DNA from: CAG-238 sp963658905
GTDB taxonomy: Bacteria; Bacillota; Clostridia; Peptostreptococcales; Anaerovoracaceae
NCBI GenBank assembly: GCA_963658905.1
Contig: CAVKSD010000071.1
Location: 1 to 10,079 of the forward strand
Length of the DNA stretch: 10,079 nt
Reading direction: 5' to 3'
Shown here piece by piece: positions 1 to 7,605 of this stretch. The notes under the pieces were generated by a model. The model worked only from the letters and a program-made list of their open reading frames with translations, did not search any database and had not been told where the DNA came from. The position numbers were made by a program, and so were the translations under genes. The number at the start of each line of letters is the position of its first letter. Position 1 is the stretch's first letter.

Positions 1-63
1 TTGGTATAGATTCCTATCATCAGGGGAATTTATATATAGCAAAAATTTTTTTCATTGAAAACG

Positions 64-96
64 GGGGTGGCTTCGGCTACCCCATTTTTCTTTTTT
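64..96 (+). terminator. Intrinsic terminator of an upstream unit
   Basis: An 8-bp stem (64-71 paired with 76-83, one G-U pair) is capped by a C(UUCG)G tetraloop and followed by a T-rich run interrupted by a single C (85-96). This is a textbook Rho-independent terminator reading on the plus strand. It ends a gene lying outside the window and separates it from the mreB/mbl promoter. Confidence 0.88.
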
Positions 97-164
97 GCGA
101 GTGAACACCAGGTGACCGCTAAGTAAATTTTGATAAAAAATCCAAATATTTTATCGCAAATAAA

Positions 165-193
165 TTGAAAAAAGTTGAGAAATTATATATAAT
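165..193 (+). promoter_or_regulatory. Sigma-A promoter of the mbl/mreB-like gene
   Basis: TTGAAA (165-170) and TATAAT (188-193) are separated by exactly 17 bp in AT-rich sequence. The -10 box is perfect and the -35 box has one mismatch to TTGACA. Transcription would start near 200, giving a leader of about 45 nt that ends in AGGAG (235-239), 7 nt before the ATG at 247. This looks like a strong housekeeping promoter. Confidence 0.75.
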
Positions 194-246
194 GTTTTGA
201 GAAATGTAAAAGCTAACGAATATCAACAGAAAAGAGGAGATAGGGA

Positions 247-1269
247 ATGGGATTTGCTACGGAAGTTGGAATTGACTTAGGTACAGCCAATGTACTTGTA
301 TATATAAAAGGAAAAGGTATAGTTTTGAACGAACCCTCGGTGGTTGCCATAAACAACGACACGGACGAGATTCTTGCAGTGGGGGAAGAAGCTCGGCAAA
401 TGCTGGGAAGAACTCCGGCTAATATCGTAGCCGTAAGACCGCTTCGTGACGGCGTTATCTCCGACTACGACATCACCGAGAGAATGCTGAAACACTTTAT
501 CAGAAAGACCTGTGGCAGCGGGAGATTTTTCAAGCCTAAAATCATGGTATGCGTTCCAAGTGGCGTTACCGAAGTGGAAAAGAGAGCCGTAAGAGAAGCA
601 GCTACCCAGGCAGGGGGGAAAGACGTATATCTCATGGAAGAACCCGTTGCAGCGGCAATCGGCGCAGGCATTGATATTTCAAGGCCGGACGGGGTTATGG
701 TAATCGACATCGGAGGCGGAACCACGGATATTGCGGTTATTTCCCTCGGCGGAATCGTTGCAAGCACCTCCGTTAAAATTGCGGGAGACAAATTTGACGA
801 GGCGATTATCAAATACATGAGAAAAGAACACAAACTATATATCGGCGAGAGAACCGCAGAGGAACTGAAAGTTACCATCGGAACCGCATTTCCAAGGGAT
901 GAAGTTGTGAGCAAAGAATGCCGGGGCAGAGACCTCGTTACGGGACTCCCAAAGAGCGTAGAAGTTACCTCGGATGAAATGATGGACGCCCTTGAAGAAC
1001 CACTGCACGTTATATGCGAGGCAGTTCACAATGTCCTTGAGATAACACCGCCGGAGCTTGCGGCAGACATCAGCAATTCCGGAATCATCATCACGGGAGG
1101 CGGAGCGCTTCTCAACGGAATTGACAAGAGAATTGAAGACAGAACGGCAATCAAAGTAATTGTCGCAGAGGACCCGAAGTCCTGCGTTGCAATCGGAACA
1201 GGAAAATCACTGGATATTCTTGAAAAACTGGAAAGCAATTCGCTCAACAGAAGGGCACCTTACCTTTAA
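247..1269 (+). CDS. mbl: MreB-family rod-shape actin homologue, Mbl type
   Basis: This is a 340-aa bacterial actin that forms membrane-associated filaments and directs lateral cell-wall synthesis. The ATPase signatures are intact: phosphate-1 loop DLGTANVLVY (from residue 10), phosphate-2 loop DIGGGTTD (154-161) and adenosine loop TGGGALLNG (from 283). Length is normal for the family. The stretch GTANVL followed by KGKGIVLNEPSVVA resembles Bacillus Mbl more than MreB, which as remembered reads GTANTL and IVVREPSVVA. The gene has its own promoter and terminator and is not followed by mreC or mreD, which also fits an Mbl-like paralogue. Family assignment is secure; the choice of Mbl over MreB rests on remembered sequences. 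Confidence 0.93.
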   Translation: MGFATEVGIDLGTANVLVYIKGKGIVLNEPSVVAINNDTDEILAVGEEARQMLGRTPANIVAVRPLRDGVISDYDITERMLKHFIRKTCGSGRFFKPKIMVCVPSGVTEVEKRAVREAATQAGGKDVYLMEEPVAAAIGAGIDISRPDGVMVIDIGGGTTDIAVISLGGIVASTSVKIAGDKFDEAIIKYMRKEHKLYIGERTAEELKVTIGTAFPRDEVVSKECRGRDLVTGLPKSVEVTSDEMMDALEEPLHVICEAVHNVLEITPPELAADISNSGIIITGGGALLNGIDKRIEDRTAIKVIVAEDPKSCVAIGTGKSLDILEKLESNSLNRRAPYL

Positions 1270-1277
1270 AAAAATTC

Positions 1278-1303
1278 AGCGTCCTTTCGGGGGCGCTTTT
1301 TTT
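1278..1303 (+). terminator. Intrinsic terminator after the mbl-like gene
   Basis: A 7-bp GC-rich stem (1278-1284 with 1291-1297, one U-G pair) is followed by seven T residues (1297-1303), starting 8 nt after the stop codon. The ribosome binding site of the next gene, AGGAGG at 1307-1312, comes directly afterwards. I see no promoter in the few bases between, so the downstream genes may depend on readthrough. Confidence 0.75.
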
Positions 1304-1325
1304 CTCAGGAGGAAATTAGAAAATA

Positions 1326-2450
1326 ATGAAACTCGAACTTATTGCCACAGCCACATTCGGACTGGAGGCGGTTGTCAAAAGAGAAATCGAAAATTTGGGA
1401 TACAAGATAATAAAATCCGAGGACGGGAAAATCACTTTCCTCGGCGACGAAAGAGCGGTGGTAAAGGCAAACCTCTGGCTGAGAACCGCGGACAGAGTCC
1501 AGATCAAAATGGCGGAGTTTATGGCCCTTGAATTTGAAGACCTTTTTCAGCAGATGAAAGCAATCCCATGGGAGGAGTGGATTCCCATTGACGGCAAATT
1601 CGTCGTAAACGGCTCCTCGGTAAAATCAAAGCTTTCCAGCGTGCCGGCTTGTCAATCGGTAGCAGAAAAGGCTGTAGTGGAGCGTCTTAAAGAGTTTTAC
1701 ATGGTGGACTATTTCAAGAAAACCGGGGCGGTGTATGACATAAAGATTACGCTGCTCAAAGACAGAGTAACCGTGACCCTTGACACCACGGGACCGGGAC
1801 TTCACAAACGGGGCTATAGAACCCACAGCGTGGAGGCGCCCATCAAGGAAACCCTTGCGGCAGCTATGATACAGCTTTCTTTCTGGAACAAAGACAGAAT
1901 CCTATCGGACCCCTGCTGCGGTTCGGGAACAATTCCCATCGAAGCGGCGCTGATTGCCAGAAACATCGCCCCCGGAATAAGCCGAAGCTTCGTAAGCGAA
2001 GAATGGGAGGCGATACCGGAAAATCTTTGGAAAGAGGAGCGCAAGGCGGCGTTTGAGGCGATAGATAACGAATGCAAGCCGAAGATTTTCGGGCTTGACA
2101 TAAACCCAAGCGCCATAGCCGCAGCAAAGGCTAACGCCGAGGCAGCAGGAGTGGACGACTGCATACGCTTTGCAACCGCAGACATTTCAGCCATGCGAAC
2201 AAAGAGCAAAAGTGGAGTCATGATAACAAATCCACCGTATGGCGAGCGAATCGGCGACAGACAGGGCATCGAGAAGATTTACAGAGCATATCGGGAATTT
2301 TTTGCGGAAAATCCCACATGGTCGCTTTTCGTGGTCACCGCGGACAAATCCATAGAAAAGGTGCTGGGAAGAAGCGCAAACAGGCGCAGAAAGCTTTATA
2401 ACGGCAGACTTGAGGTTTGCTACTATCAGTTTCACGGAGAAAAGGTATGA
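1326..2450 (+). CDS. THUMP-domain class I SAM-dependent RNA methyltransferase
   Basis: This 374-aa protein belongs to COG0116, the family of the N-terminal half of RlmL and of Bacillus YpsC, often misannotated as N6-adenine DNA methylase. Members methylate 23S rRNA, for example N2 of a guanine in E. coli RlmL. Residues about 1-155 are the ferredoxin-like plus THUMP RNA-binding part. The Rossmann methyltransferase follows, with SAM motif I DPCCGSG (195-201), an acidic GLDINPSAI strand end, and the catalytic motif IV NPPYGER (302-308). The length fits stand-alone Gram-positive members, which lack the second methyltransferase domain of E. coli RlmL. AGGAGG sits 13 nt before the ATG, slightly far. 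The stop codon overlaps the next start (ATGA), implying translational coupling. Target nucleotide unknown. Confidence 0.9.
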   Translation: MKLELIATATFGLEAVVKREIENLGYKIIKSEDGKITFLGDERAVVKANLWLRTADRVQIKMAEFMALEFEDLFQQMKAIPWEEWIPIDGKFVVNGSSVKSKLSSVPACQSVAEKAVVERLKEFYMVDYFKKTGAVYDIKITLLKDRVTVTLDTTGPGLHKRGYRTHSVEAPIKETLAAAMIQLSFWNKDRILSDPCCGSGTIPIEAALIARNIAPGISRSFVSEEWEAIPENLWKEERKAAFEAIDNECKPKIFGLDINPSAIAAAKANAEAAGVDDCIRFATADISAMRTKSKSGVMITNPPYGERIGDRQGIEKIYRAYREFFAENPTWSLFVVTADKSIEKVLGRSANRRRKLYNGRLEVCYYQFHGEKV

Positions 2451-3976
2451 ACATCAGGATAAACCCCGACTCGAAAATCCCGATTTACAGGCAGATCGTA
2501 GATCAGATCAGAAGAATGATTCTTTCGGGGGAGTTGGCGGAGGGAAGCACTCTCCCCTCGGAGCGGGCAAACGCAAAGATTCTCGGCGTCCACAGAAACA
2601 CCGTCATAAAGGCCTACAACGAGCTTAAGGCGGAGGAGCTGATCGAGGCAAGGCAAGGAGTGGGATACATAGTCGCCATGCCGCAGATAGCGGAAAAGCA
2701 CCCGCAGCAGAAGCAAGGCGAGAAACAGAGCCTCCGGAGCGAAAAGGCAAAAAAGGTAAACTGGCAGGCGGAAATAAACGAGAAATATCTGGACATGGAA
2801 ATCACCTTTGACGACCTTTTTCAGCGCTTCGGTGACAGAGAAAAAATCTCCATGGGAAGCGGCATCTCATGCCCCGGAATATACGACAAGAAAAAACTTG
2901 CAGAAGACATTGCGGCAATGGTTTCTGAGGAGGGCAAGACCCAGTATTTTTACAGCCCCTACAAAGGGGACAAGATCCTGCGCCAGCAGCTGGTTTCCTT
3001 TCTAAGCGCAAAGGGAATCAAGGCGACTGCGGGAGAAATTCAGATCCTGAGCGAAACGAACCAGGCTCTTGACTTTCTGGTGACCCTCCTTGTAAAACCC
3101 GGAGACTCCGTAATCATGGAAGAAGCGGTGTCCCCCGACGCTTACAGGGCCATGGAGCTTGCAGGAGCCGATATCGTTACGGTTCCCATCGACGATGAGG
3201 GAATGGACTGCGAGGCTCTCTACGGGGCGGTAGTTCGGAAAAAGCCGAGACTTATTTATGTAAATTCCAGCTTCAACGACCCTACGGGAGCGATTCTGCC
3301 AACGGAGCGCCGCAAAAAAATCCTTGAAATTTCAAACAAATATCGCATTCCGATTATCGAAGAAGACGCGGCATCGGAACTGGTCTACGGCGGAGAAAAA
3401 ATGCCCCCGATAAAGGCTTTTGACAGGGCGGGAAACGTCATTTACGTCTATTCCTTTTCCCTTTCGTTCCTGCCGGGGCTTTCGCTGGCTTTCGTGGTGG
3501 CAGACAAGCAGCTCATAGAGAGCCTGAGCTATCTGGTATCCGTAAGAATGATGGCGGTGGACTGGACTTCCCAGAAATTGCTGGCAAAATATCTGGCAGA
3601 CGGAAGTTATTATAGTATATTAGAGGCGTTTAGGGAAAACTACGCAAGAAAGCAGGAAATCCTGTGTCGCGGGCTTGACGAAATGCAAGATCTGGGAATC
3701 AGCTACAAAAGACCCGGAGGGGGCGCGTATATCTGGTGCGCCCTGCCGCAGGGGATAGACAGCAAGGAATTTGCAAGCGCCGCCTACAAACGGGGACTTG
3801 CCATTATTCCTGGCTATGTGTTTTTTCCACATAAAAACGGCGGGCGGGATCATATCCGCATCAATTACTCCTTCGAGACGGAAGAACGCATAGAAAAAGG
3901 GCTTGAAATTTTGCGGAACACTCTTTTAGCCGAGATTGCAAAGGTCGGAAGCAAAAACCGCAACGCACAAAAATAG
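2447..3976 (+). CDS. MocR/GntR-type regulator with a degenerate aminotransferase-like domain
   Basis: This 509-aa protein has a GntR winged helix-turn-helix (about 1-76, with PIYRQIVDQIRRMI, LPSERANAKILGVHRNTV and an ARQGVGYIV wing) joined by a charged linker to a class I aminotransferase fold, as in GabR and PdxR. ATG 2447 is chosen over an upstream TTG because the protein then starts at the conserved NIRINPDSKIPIYRQI, GGAG/AAGG bases precede it, and it overlaps the methyltransferase stop. The PLP site is eroded: the usual SFSK reads SFSL (Leu339), PGLRLG reads PGLSLA (Ser346), EDDYDSE reads EEDAASE (Ala308 for Tyr), and the ring-stacking Tyr of EDPxY is Ser229. NDPTG (277-281) and the carboxylate-type Arg471 remain. 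DNA binding is likely; normal PLP chemistry is not. Its position suggests a role near the arc genes, which is inference. Confidence 0.88.
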   Translation: MNIRINPDSKIPIYRQIVDQIRRMILSGELAEGSTLPSERANAKILGVHRNTVIKAYNELKAEELIEARQGVGYIVAMPQIAEKHPQQKQGEKQSLRSEKAKKVNWQAEINEKYLDMEITFDDLFQRFGDREKISMGSGISCPGIYDKKKLAEDIAAMVSEEGKTQYFYSPYKGDKILRQQLVSFLSAKGIKATAGEIQILSETNQALDFLVTLLVKPGDSVIMEEAVSPDAYRAMELAGADIVTVPIDDEGMDCEALYGAVVRKKPRLIYVNSSFNDPTGAILPTERRKKILEISNKYRIPIIEEDAASELVYGGEKMPPIKAFDRAGNVIYVYSFSLSFLPGLSLAFVVADKQLIESLSYLVSVRMMAVDWTSQKLLAKYLADGSYYSILEAFRENYARKQEILCRGLDEMQDLGISYKRPGGGAYIWCALPQGIDSKEFASAAYKRGLAIIPGYVFFPHKNGGRDHIRINYSFETEERIEKGLEILRNTLLAEIAKVGSKNRNAQK

Positions 3977-4139
3977 CGGGGCAATGCGCCTTGCTGGTAC
4001 ACAAAAAATAACTGCGCCCGGTACTTTCAAAAAATACGCTGTATAGTAAAATTTTAGATAGAAAAACGCGGGCAAAAGACACGTATACAAAATTATTAAA
4101 ATTTATAAAAAATATTAAAAACGAAAAGGAGATTTGAAA
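3977..4139 (+). promoter_or_regulatory. Leader/spacer of the arc genes with an imperfect direct repeat
   Basis: The spacer between the MocR-type gene and arcB is AT-rich in its second half. TGCGCC...GGTAC occurs twice, at 3985-4000 and 4013-4024, with the inner gap differing by 4 nt. A TATAGT at 4042-4047 could be a -10 box but has no good -35 at 17 bp. TAAAATTTTA (4047-4056) is a perfect palindrome. The ribosome binding site AAAGGAGA (4125-4132) is strong. No intrinsic terminator is visible after the MocR-type gene, so some readthrough into arcB is possible. Promoter position is uncertain. Confidence 0.4.
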
Positions 4140-5135
4140 ATGGCAGTAAACTTAAAGGGAAGAAATTTCTTGACATTGATGGATTTTACACCGGAAGAAA
4201 TCAGATATATGCTGGATCTGGCTCACGACTTGAAAGCGAAAAAAAGAGCGGGCATTCATAATGAAGTCTTAAAAGGAAAGAATATTGTGCTTTTGTTCGA
4301 AAAGACTTCCACAAGAACAAGATGCGCCTTTGAAGTTGCGGCCCTTGATGAGGGGGCACACGTAACTTTCCTCGACAGCAAAAGCTCCCAGATGGGCAAA
4401 AAAGAAACCATCGCAGATACGGCAAAGGTTCTTGGCAGATTCTACGACGGCATCGAATACAGAGGATATAAGCAGTCCGTTGTGGAAGAACTTGCAAAAA
4501 ACGCAGGAGTGCCTGTATGGAACGGTTTGACCGACGTTGACCACCCGACCCAGATCCTTGCGGATATGCTTACCATCGAAGAACACGTTGCAAAGCCTCT
4601 TAGCAAGGTCAAAGTCGTATTCTGCGGAGACATCAGAAACAACATGGCTTACGCATGGATGTACGGCTGCGCAAAGATGGGAATGCACTTTGTGGCATAC
4701 GGACCAAAGGAACTGGCAGACCAGATAGACCAGGACGTAATCAAGAGAGCAAGAGAGGTTGCCAAATACACAGGGGCGGTTATCGAAGTATCCTCAGACG
4801 AAGCCTGCCTCAAGGGTGCGGACGTTCTTTACACAGACATTTGGGCTTCAATGGGTGAAGAAGATCAGATTCCTGAGAGAGTAAGAATGCTTACCCCATT
4901 TAAGGTTACAAAGGAAATGCTGGACAAGACGGAAAACGACGACGTTATTTTCCTGCACTGCTTGCCGTCCTTCCACGATTTCGACACCACAATGGCAGCA
5001 GAACAGAAAGAACTTGGCTACGACATCCGCGAAGTAACCGACGAGGTATTTTTATCAAGACATTCCAAAGTTTTCGACGAAGCGGAAAACAGAATGCATA
5101 CGATCAAAGCCGTAATGGTTGCAACTATTGGCTAG
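4140..5135 (+). CDS. arcB: Ornithine carbamoyltransferase, catabolic
   Basis: The 331-aa enzyme interconverts citrulline plus phosphate with ornithine plus carbamoyl phosphate; in an arc cluster it runs towards carbamoyl phosphate. Carbamoyl-phosphate binding STRTR (57-61) and HPTQ (135-138), the ornithine loop DxxxSMG (233-239) and the active-site HCLP (273-276, followed by SFHD) are all present, and length is typical. ATG 4140 is preferred over the in-frame TTG at 4134 because GGAG lies 8 nt before it and MAVNLKGRNFL is the usual family start. arcA follows after 32 nt. Sequence alone does not separate catabolic from anabolic enzymes with certainty; the neighbours decide it. Confidence 0.95.
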   Translation: MAVNLKGRNFLTLMDFTPEEIRYMLDLAHDLKAKKRAGIHNEVLKGKNIVLLFEKTSTRTRCAFEVAALDEGAHVTFLDSKSSQMGKKETIADTAKVLGRFYDGIEYRGYKQSVVEELAKNAGVPVWNGLTDVDHPTQILADMLTIEEHVAKPLSKVKVVFCGDIRNNMAYAWMYGCAKMGMHFVAYGPKELADQIDQDVIKRAREVAKYTGAVIEVSSDEACLKGADVLYTDIWASMGEEDQIPERVRMLTPFKVTKEMLDKTENDDVIFLHCLPSFHDFDTTMAAEQKELGYDIREVTDEVFLSRHSKVFDEAENRMHTIKAVMVATIG

Positions 5136-5167
5136 TGCCCTGCATTGGCAGTTGAAAGGAGAAAAAA

Positions 5168-6388
5168 ATGTATACCGGAATCCATAATTTTTCCGAAATA
5201 GGAAAATTAAACAAGGTATTGCTCCACAGACCGGGGGCGGAGCTGGAAGCCCTGACTCCCGCCACAATTGAGAGACTGCTCTTTGACGACATTCCTTACC
5301 TTAAAGTTGCGCAGGAAGAACACGACAAATTTGCCGAGACTCTCAGAGAAAACGGCGTGGAAGTGGTTTACTACGTGACGGAGGCTGCTAAGGCAATGGC
5401 AAACCCGGAAATTCAGATCCAGTTCGTCAACGAATTTCTGAACCTCAGCAAAATCAACTCCAAGGGACTTAGGAGCGCCATGACCACTTACCTTTTGGAC
5501 ATGGCTCCGGCGGAAATGGTAACGAAGGTGATCGCAGGTATCAGGCGCGAAGAAGTAAAGACAAAGGACGCAACATCGCTGATGGACCTTGTTAGCGACG
5601 ATTATCCTTTCGTGTCCGACCCGATGCCGAACCTTTACTTTACACGGGATCCGGGAGCCTGCGTAGGAGAGGGAATCAACATCCACCATATGCACACCGA
5701 CGCAAGAAGACGGGAATCCCTGATTTTGCGCTATATATATAAGTACAATCGCGATTTCGCCACCGAAGAAAACAAGCAGTGGTACGATCTTACCGACACG
5801 TATTCCATCGAGGGAGGCGACGTGCTGGTGCTTTCAAAGGACATCGTTGCGGTGGGACTTTCCCAGAGAACCACGATTTCGGGTCTGGAACACTTTGCAA
5901 GAAACCTTTTGCAGGGCGGCGATTTCAAGAAAGTTCTTGCCTTTGATATTCCAAAGTCGAGAGCCTTTATGCACCTTGACACGGTATTCACAATGGTTGA
6001 CTACGATAAATTCACCATCCACCCTGAAATCGAGGGGCCTCTCGGCGTTTACGAGATCACACTGGACGGCAAAGGCGAGCTGAAATTCAACGCACTCAAA
6101 GACGAACTCCACAAGATTCTTGCACTGGAACTCAAAGTTCCTGCGGTAGATCTTATCCGTTGCGGCGGCGGAGATTTGCTTGCAGCCCAGAGGGAGCAGT
6201 GGAACGACGGTTCAAACACCCTGTGCATTGCGCCGGGAACGGTTGTGACCTACGAAAGAAACTATGTAACTAACGAACTCCTCGACCAAAAGGGAATAAA
6301 GGTTCTCACCGTTCCGTCCGCGGAACTTTCAAGGGGCAGAGGCGGCCCACGCTGCATGTCCTGCCCGGTTAACAGAGAGGATCTGTAA
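5168..6388 (+). CDS. arcA: Arginine deiminase
   Basis: This 406-aa enzyme hydrolyses arginine to citrulline and ammonia, the first step of the arginine deiminase pathway. The catalytic set of the guanidino-modifying superfamily is complete: Asp161 in FTRDP (158-162), Glu215 and Asp218 in EGGD, His269 and Asp271 in HLDTVF, and nucleophile Cys396 in RCMSCPVNRED near the C-terminus. Length matches the family (about 400-420 aa). AAAGGAGA lies directly before the ATG. It sits between arcB and arcC, so gene order here is B-A-C rather than the common A-B-C. Product ammonia would also give acid resistance. Confidence 0.97.
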   Translation: MYTGIHNFSEIGKLNKVLLHRPGAELEALTPATIERLLFDDIPYLKVAQEEHDKFAETLRENGVEVVYYVTEAAKAMANPEIQIQFVNEFLNLSKINSKGLRSAMTTYLLDMAPAEMVTKVIAGIRREEVKTKDATSLMDLVSDDYPFVSDPMPNLYFTRDPGACVGEGINIHHMHTDARRRESLILRYIYKYNRDFATEENKQWYDLTDTYSIEGGDVLVLSKDIVAVGLSQRTTISGLEHFARNLLQGGDFKKVLAFDIPKSRAFMHLDTVFTMVDYDKFTIHPEIEGPLGVYEITLDGKGELKFNALKDELHKILALELKVPAVDLIRCGGGDLLAAQREQWNDGSNTLCIAPGTVVTYERNYVTNELLDQKGIKVLTVPSAELSRGRGGPRCMSCPVNREDL

Positions 6389-6389
6389 A

Positions 6390-6412
6390 ATCTGTTGGCT
6401 AAAACGGCAGAT
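6390..6412 (+). other. Small hairpin between arcA and arcC
   Basis: Bases 6390-6397 can pair with 6405-6412 (8 bp, two of them G-U) around a 7-nt loop, in the 70-nt gap between arcA and arcC. No T-run follows, so it is not an intrinsic terminator. It could influence mRNA processing or relative expression, or be chance. Confidence 0.3.
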
Positions 6413-6458
6413 GCAAAGCTATAAATGGAATGGAAGAAAAATTATAAGGAGATATAAA

Positions 6459-7403
6459 ATGGCAGAAAAAATTGTTGTCGCCCTCGGCGGGAACGCTTTG
6501 CAGTCCGGCAAGGCGGAGCCTACGGCTGAAGCGCAGCTTGCTGTAGTAAAAAACACCTGCGCGAGAATCGCAGAATTATCGGATAAGGGCTATGAAGTTG
6601 CGGTGGTTCACGGAAACGGCCCGCAGGTTGGAAGAATCCTTCTTGCTTCGGAAACCGCAAAGAACGTAACACCGGCAATGCCTTTCGACGTTTGCGGCGC
6701 AATGTCCCAGGGATATATCGGATATCATATCCAGCAGGCGCTTAAATACGCTCTCAGCCGCCTGAACAAGAATATTCCGGTGGTTACCATCGCGACCCAG
6801 ATGATCGTCGAAAAGAGTGACCCTGCCTTCACCAACCCGACAAAGCCTATCGGACCTTTCTACTCAGAGGAAGAAGCCAAAGCCCTCGAAGCGGAAAAAG
6901 GCTATGCCATGAAAGAGGACGCAGGCAGAGGCTGGAGACGGGTTGTAGCTTCGCCGCTTCCACGCAAAATCGTTGAAATCAGCGCAATCAAACAGCTTTG
7001 GGATTCTACCATAGTTATCGCCTGCGGCGGCGGCGGAATACCGGTAGTGGAAAATCCCGACGGTACCTTGGAGGGCGTTGCGGCGGTAATCGACAAGGAC
7101 TTTGCGGCAGAACTTCTGGCAGAGGAAGTTGGGGCAGATACGTTGATGATTCTCACGGAAGTAGAAAAAGTTGCCATCAATTTCAACAAACCGAATCAGG
7201 AGAATCTAGCAAAGCTCACACTTTCAGACGCAGCAAGATACTGCGATGAGGGCCAGTTCGCACCTGGTTCCATGCTTCCTAAGGTGCAGGCGGCAATGAA
7301 ATTTGTTCGTGCAAATCCTGACAAAAAGGCGATTATCACATCTCTCGACAAGGCAATCGACGCCTTGGAGGGCAAAACAGGCACAGTGATTACCTTTGCA
7401 TAG
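6459..7403 (+). CDS. arcC: Carbamate kinase
   Basis: This 314-aa amino-acid-kinase-family enzyme transfers phosphate from carbamoyl phosphate to ADP, yielding ATP, CO2 and ammonia; it is the energy-conserving step of the pathway. Visible signatures are VALGGNAL (7-14), HGNGPQVG (51-58), the FTNPTKPIGPFY segment of the lid, CGGGGIPV (189-196) and DKDFAAELLA (from 212) leading into the nucleotide-binding strand. ATG 6459 is chosen because AAGGAG precedes it by 7 nt and the protein begins with the conserved kinase strand. An in-frame upstream ATG at 6411 has no ribosome binding site and would add a 16-residue basic, non-conserved tail. It is the last arc gene and is followed by strong hairpins. 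Confidence 0.96.
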   Translation: MAEKIVVALGGNALQSGKAEPTAEAQLAVVKNTCARIAELSDKGYEVAVVHGNGPQVGRILLASETAKNVTPAMPFDVCGAMSQGYIGYHIQQALKYALSRLNKNIPVVTIATQMIVEKSDPAFTNPTKPIGPFYSEEEAKALEAEKGYAMKEDAGRGWRRVVASPLPRKIVEISAIKQLWDSTIVIACGGGGIPVVENPDGTLEGVAAVIDKDFAAELLAEEVGADTLMILTEVEKVAINFNKPNQENLAKLTLSDAARYCDEGQFAPGSMLPKVQAAMKFVRANPDKKAIITSLDKAIDALEGKTGTVITFA

Positions 7404-7422
7404 CAACATACAGAAAAGGAAG

Positions 7423-7455
7423 GCGAAGCCGGCGTCCTGCATACGCCGGCTTCGC
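7423..7455. terminator. 13-bp perfect GC-rich hairpin after arcC
   Basis: Bases 7423-7435 are perfectly complementary to 7443-7455 around a 7-nt loop. On the plus strand no T-run follows directly. On the minus strand the hairpin is followed by a pyrimidine-rich CTTCCTTTTCTG, so it is the better terminator for leftward transcription from the cupin gene. It may also protect the 3' end of the arc mRNA. Confidence 0.6.
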
Positions 7456-7460
7456 TCCGA

Positions 7461-7505
7461 AACGAAAAAATCCATCGAAACTTGGTTTTGATGGATTTTT
7501 TCGTT
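7461..7505. terminator. Symmetric bidirectional terminator between arcC and the cupin gene
   Basis: Bases 7461-7476 are perfectly complementary to 7490-7505 (16 bp), and the inner bases 7477-7481 and 7485-7489 extend the stem by 5 pairs including one G-U, leaving a 3-nt loop. Each arm contains a run of six A or T, so either transcript makes a stem ending in U residues. It lies between convergent genes, as expected for a shared terminator. Confidence 0.8.
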
Positions 7506-7605
7506 ATGTTGAAGATTGATGGAATTTCGGAGATTAAAATTCCATAATGGCTATCAAGTCAAATTTGACTCGATAATTTGAAAATAAATCTTAAACCCGG
7601 TGATA
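7506..7605. repeat. Further inverted repeats in the convergent spacer
   Basis: Downstream of the bidirectional terminator are a 9-bp inverted repeat (7519-7527 with 7537-7545, loop 9 nt) and a perfect 14-nt palindrome AGTCAAATTTGACT (7557-7570), which extends with one mismatch per arm to 7553-7574. Neither has a clear T-run. No gene is seen here; the only short frame, at 7507, encodes 13 residues with no ribosome binding site. Confidence 0.5.

Noticed and set aside
2..58. Possible C-terminal tail of an upstream protein, with a TGA stop 5 nt before the terminator stem
   Set aside because: Only 18 codons with no recognisable motif; another frame is also open through the hairpin, so a gene cannot be supported.
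106..114. CACC-A-GGTG inverted repeat upstream of the mbl promoter
   Set aside because: Too short to distinguish from chance and about 50 bp upstream of the -35 box.
465..914. 149-codon antisense open frame inside the mbl-like gene
   Set aside because: It lies entirely opposite conserved MreB motifs, has no ribosome binding site, and its translation is low-complexity Ser/Ile/Pro-rich.
1814..2269. 151-codon antisense open frame inside the methyltransferase gene
   Set aside because: It is a shadow of the conserved SAM-binding coding sequence with no initiation signals of its own.
3978..3995. Sigma-54-like GGCA...TTGCT before arcB
   Set aside because: The spacing between the GG and GC elements is one base too long, and sigma-54 promoters need strict spacing.
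6411..6458. Upstream ATG for arcC adding 16 residues
   Set aside because: It has no ribosome binding site, falls in the arcA-arcC hairpin, and the added residues are not part of carbamate kinases.
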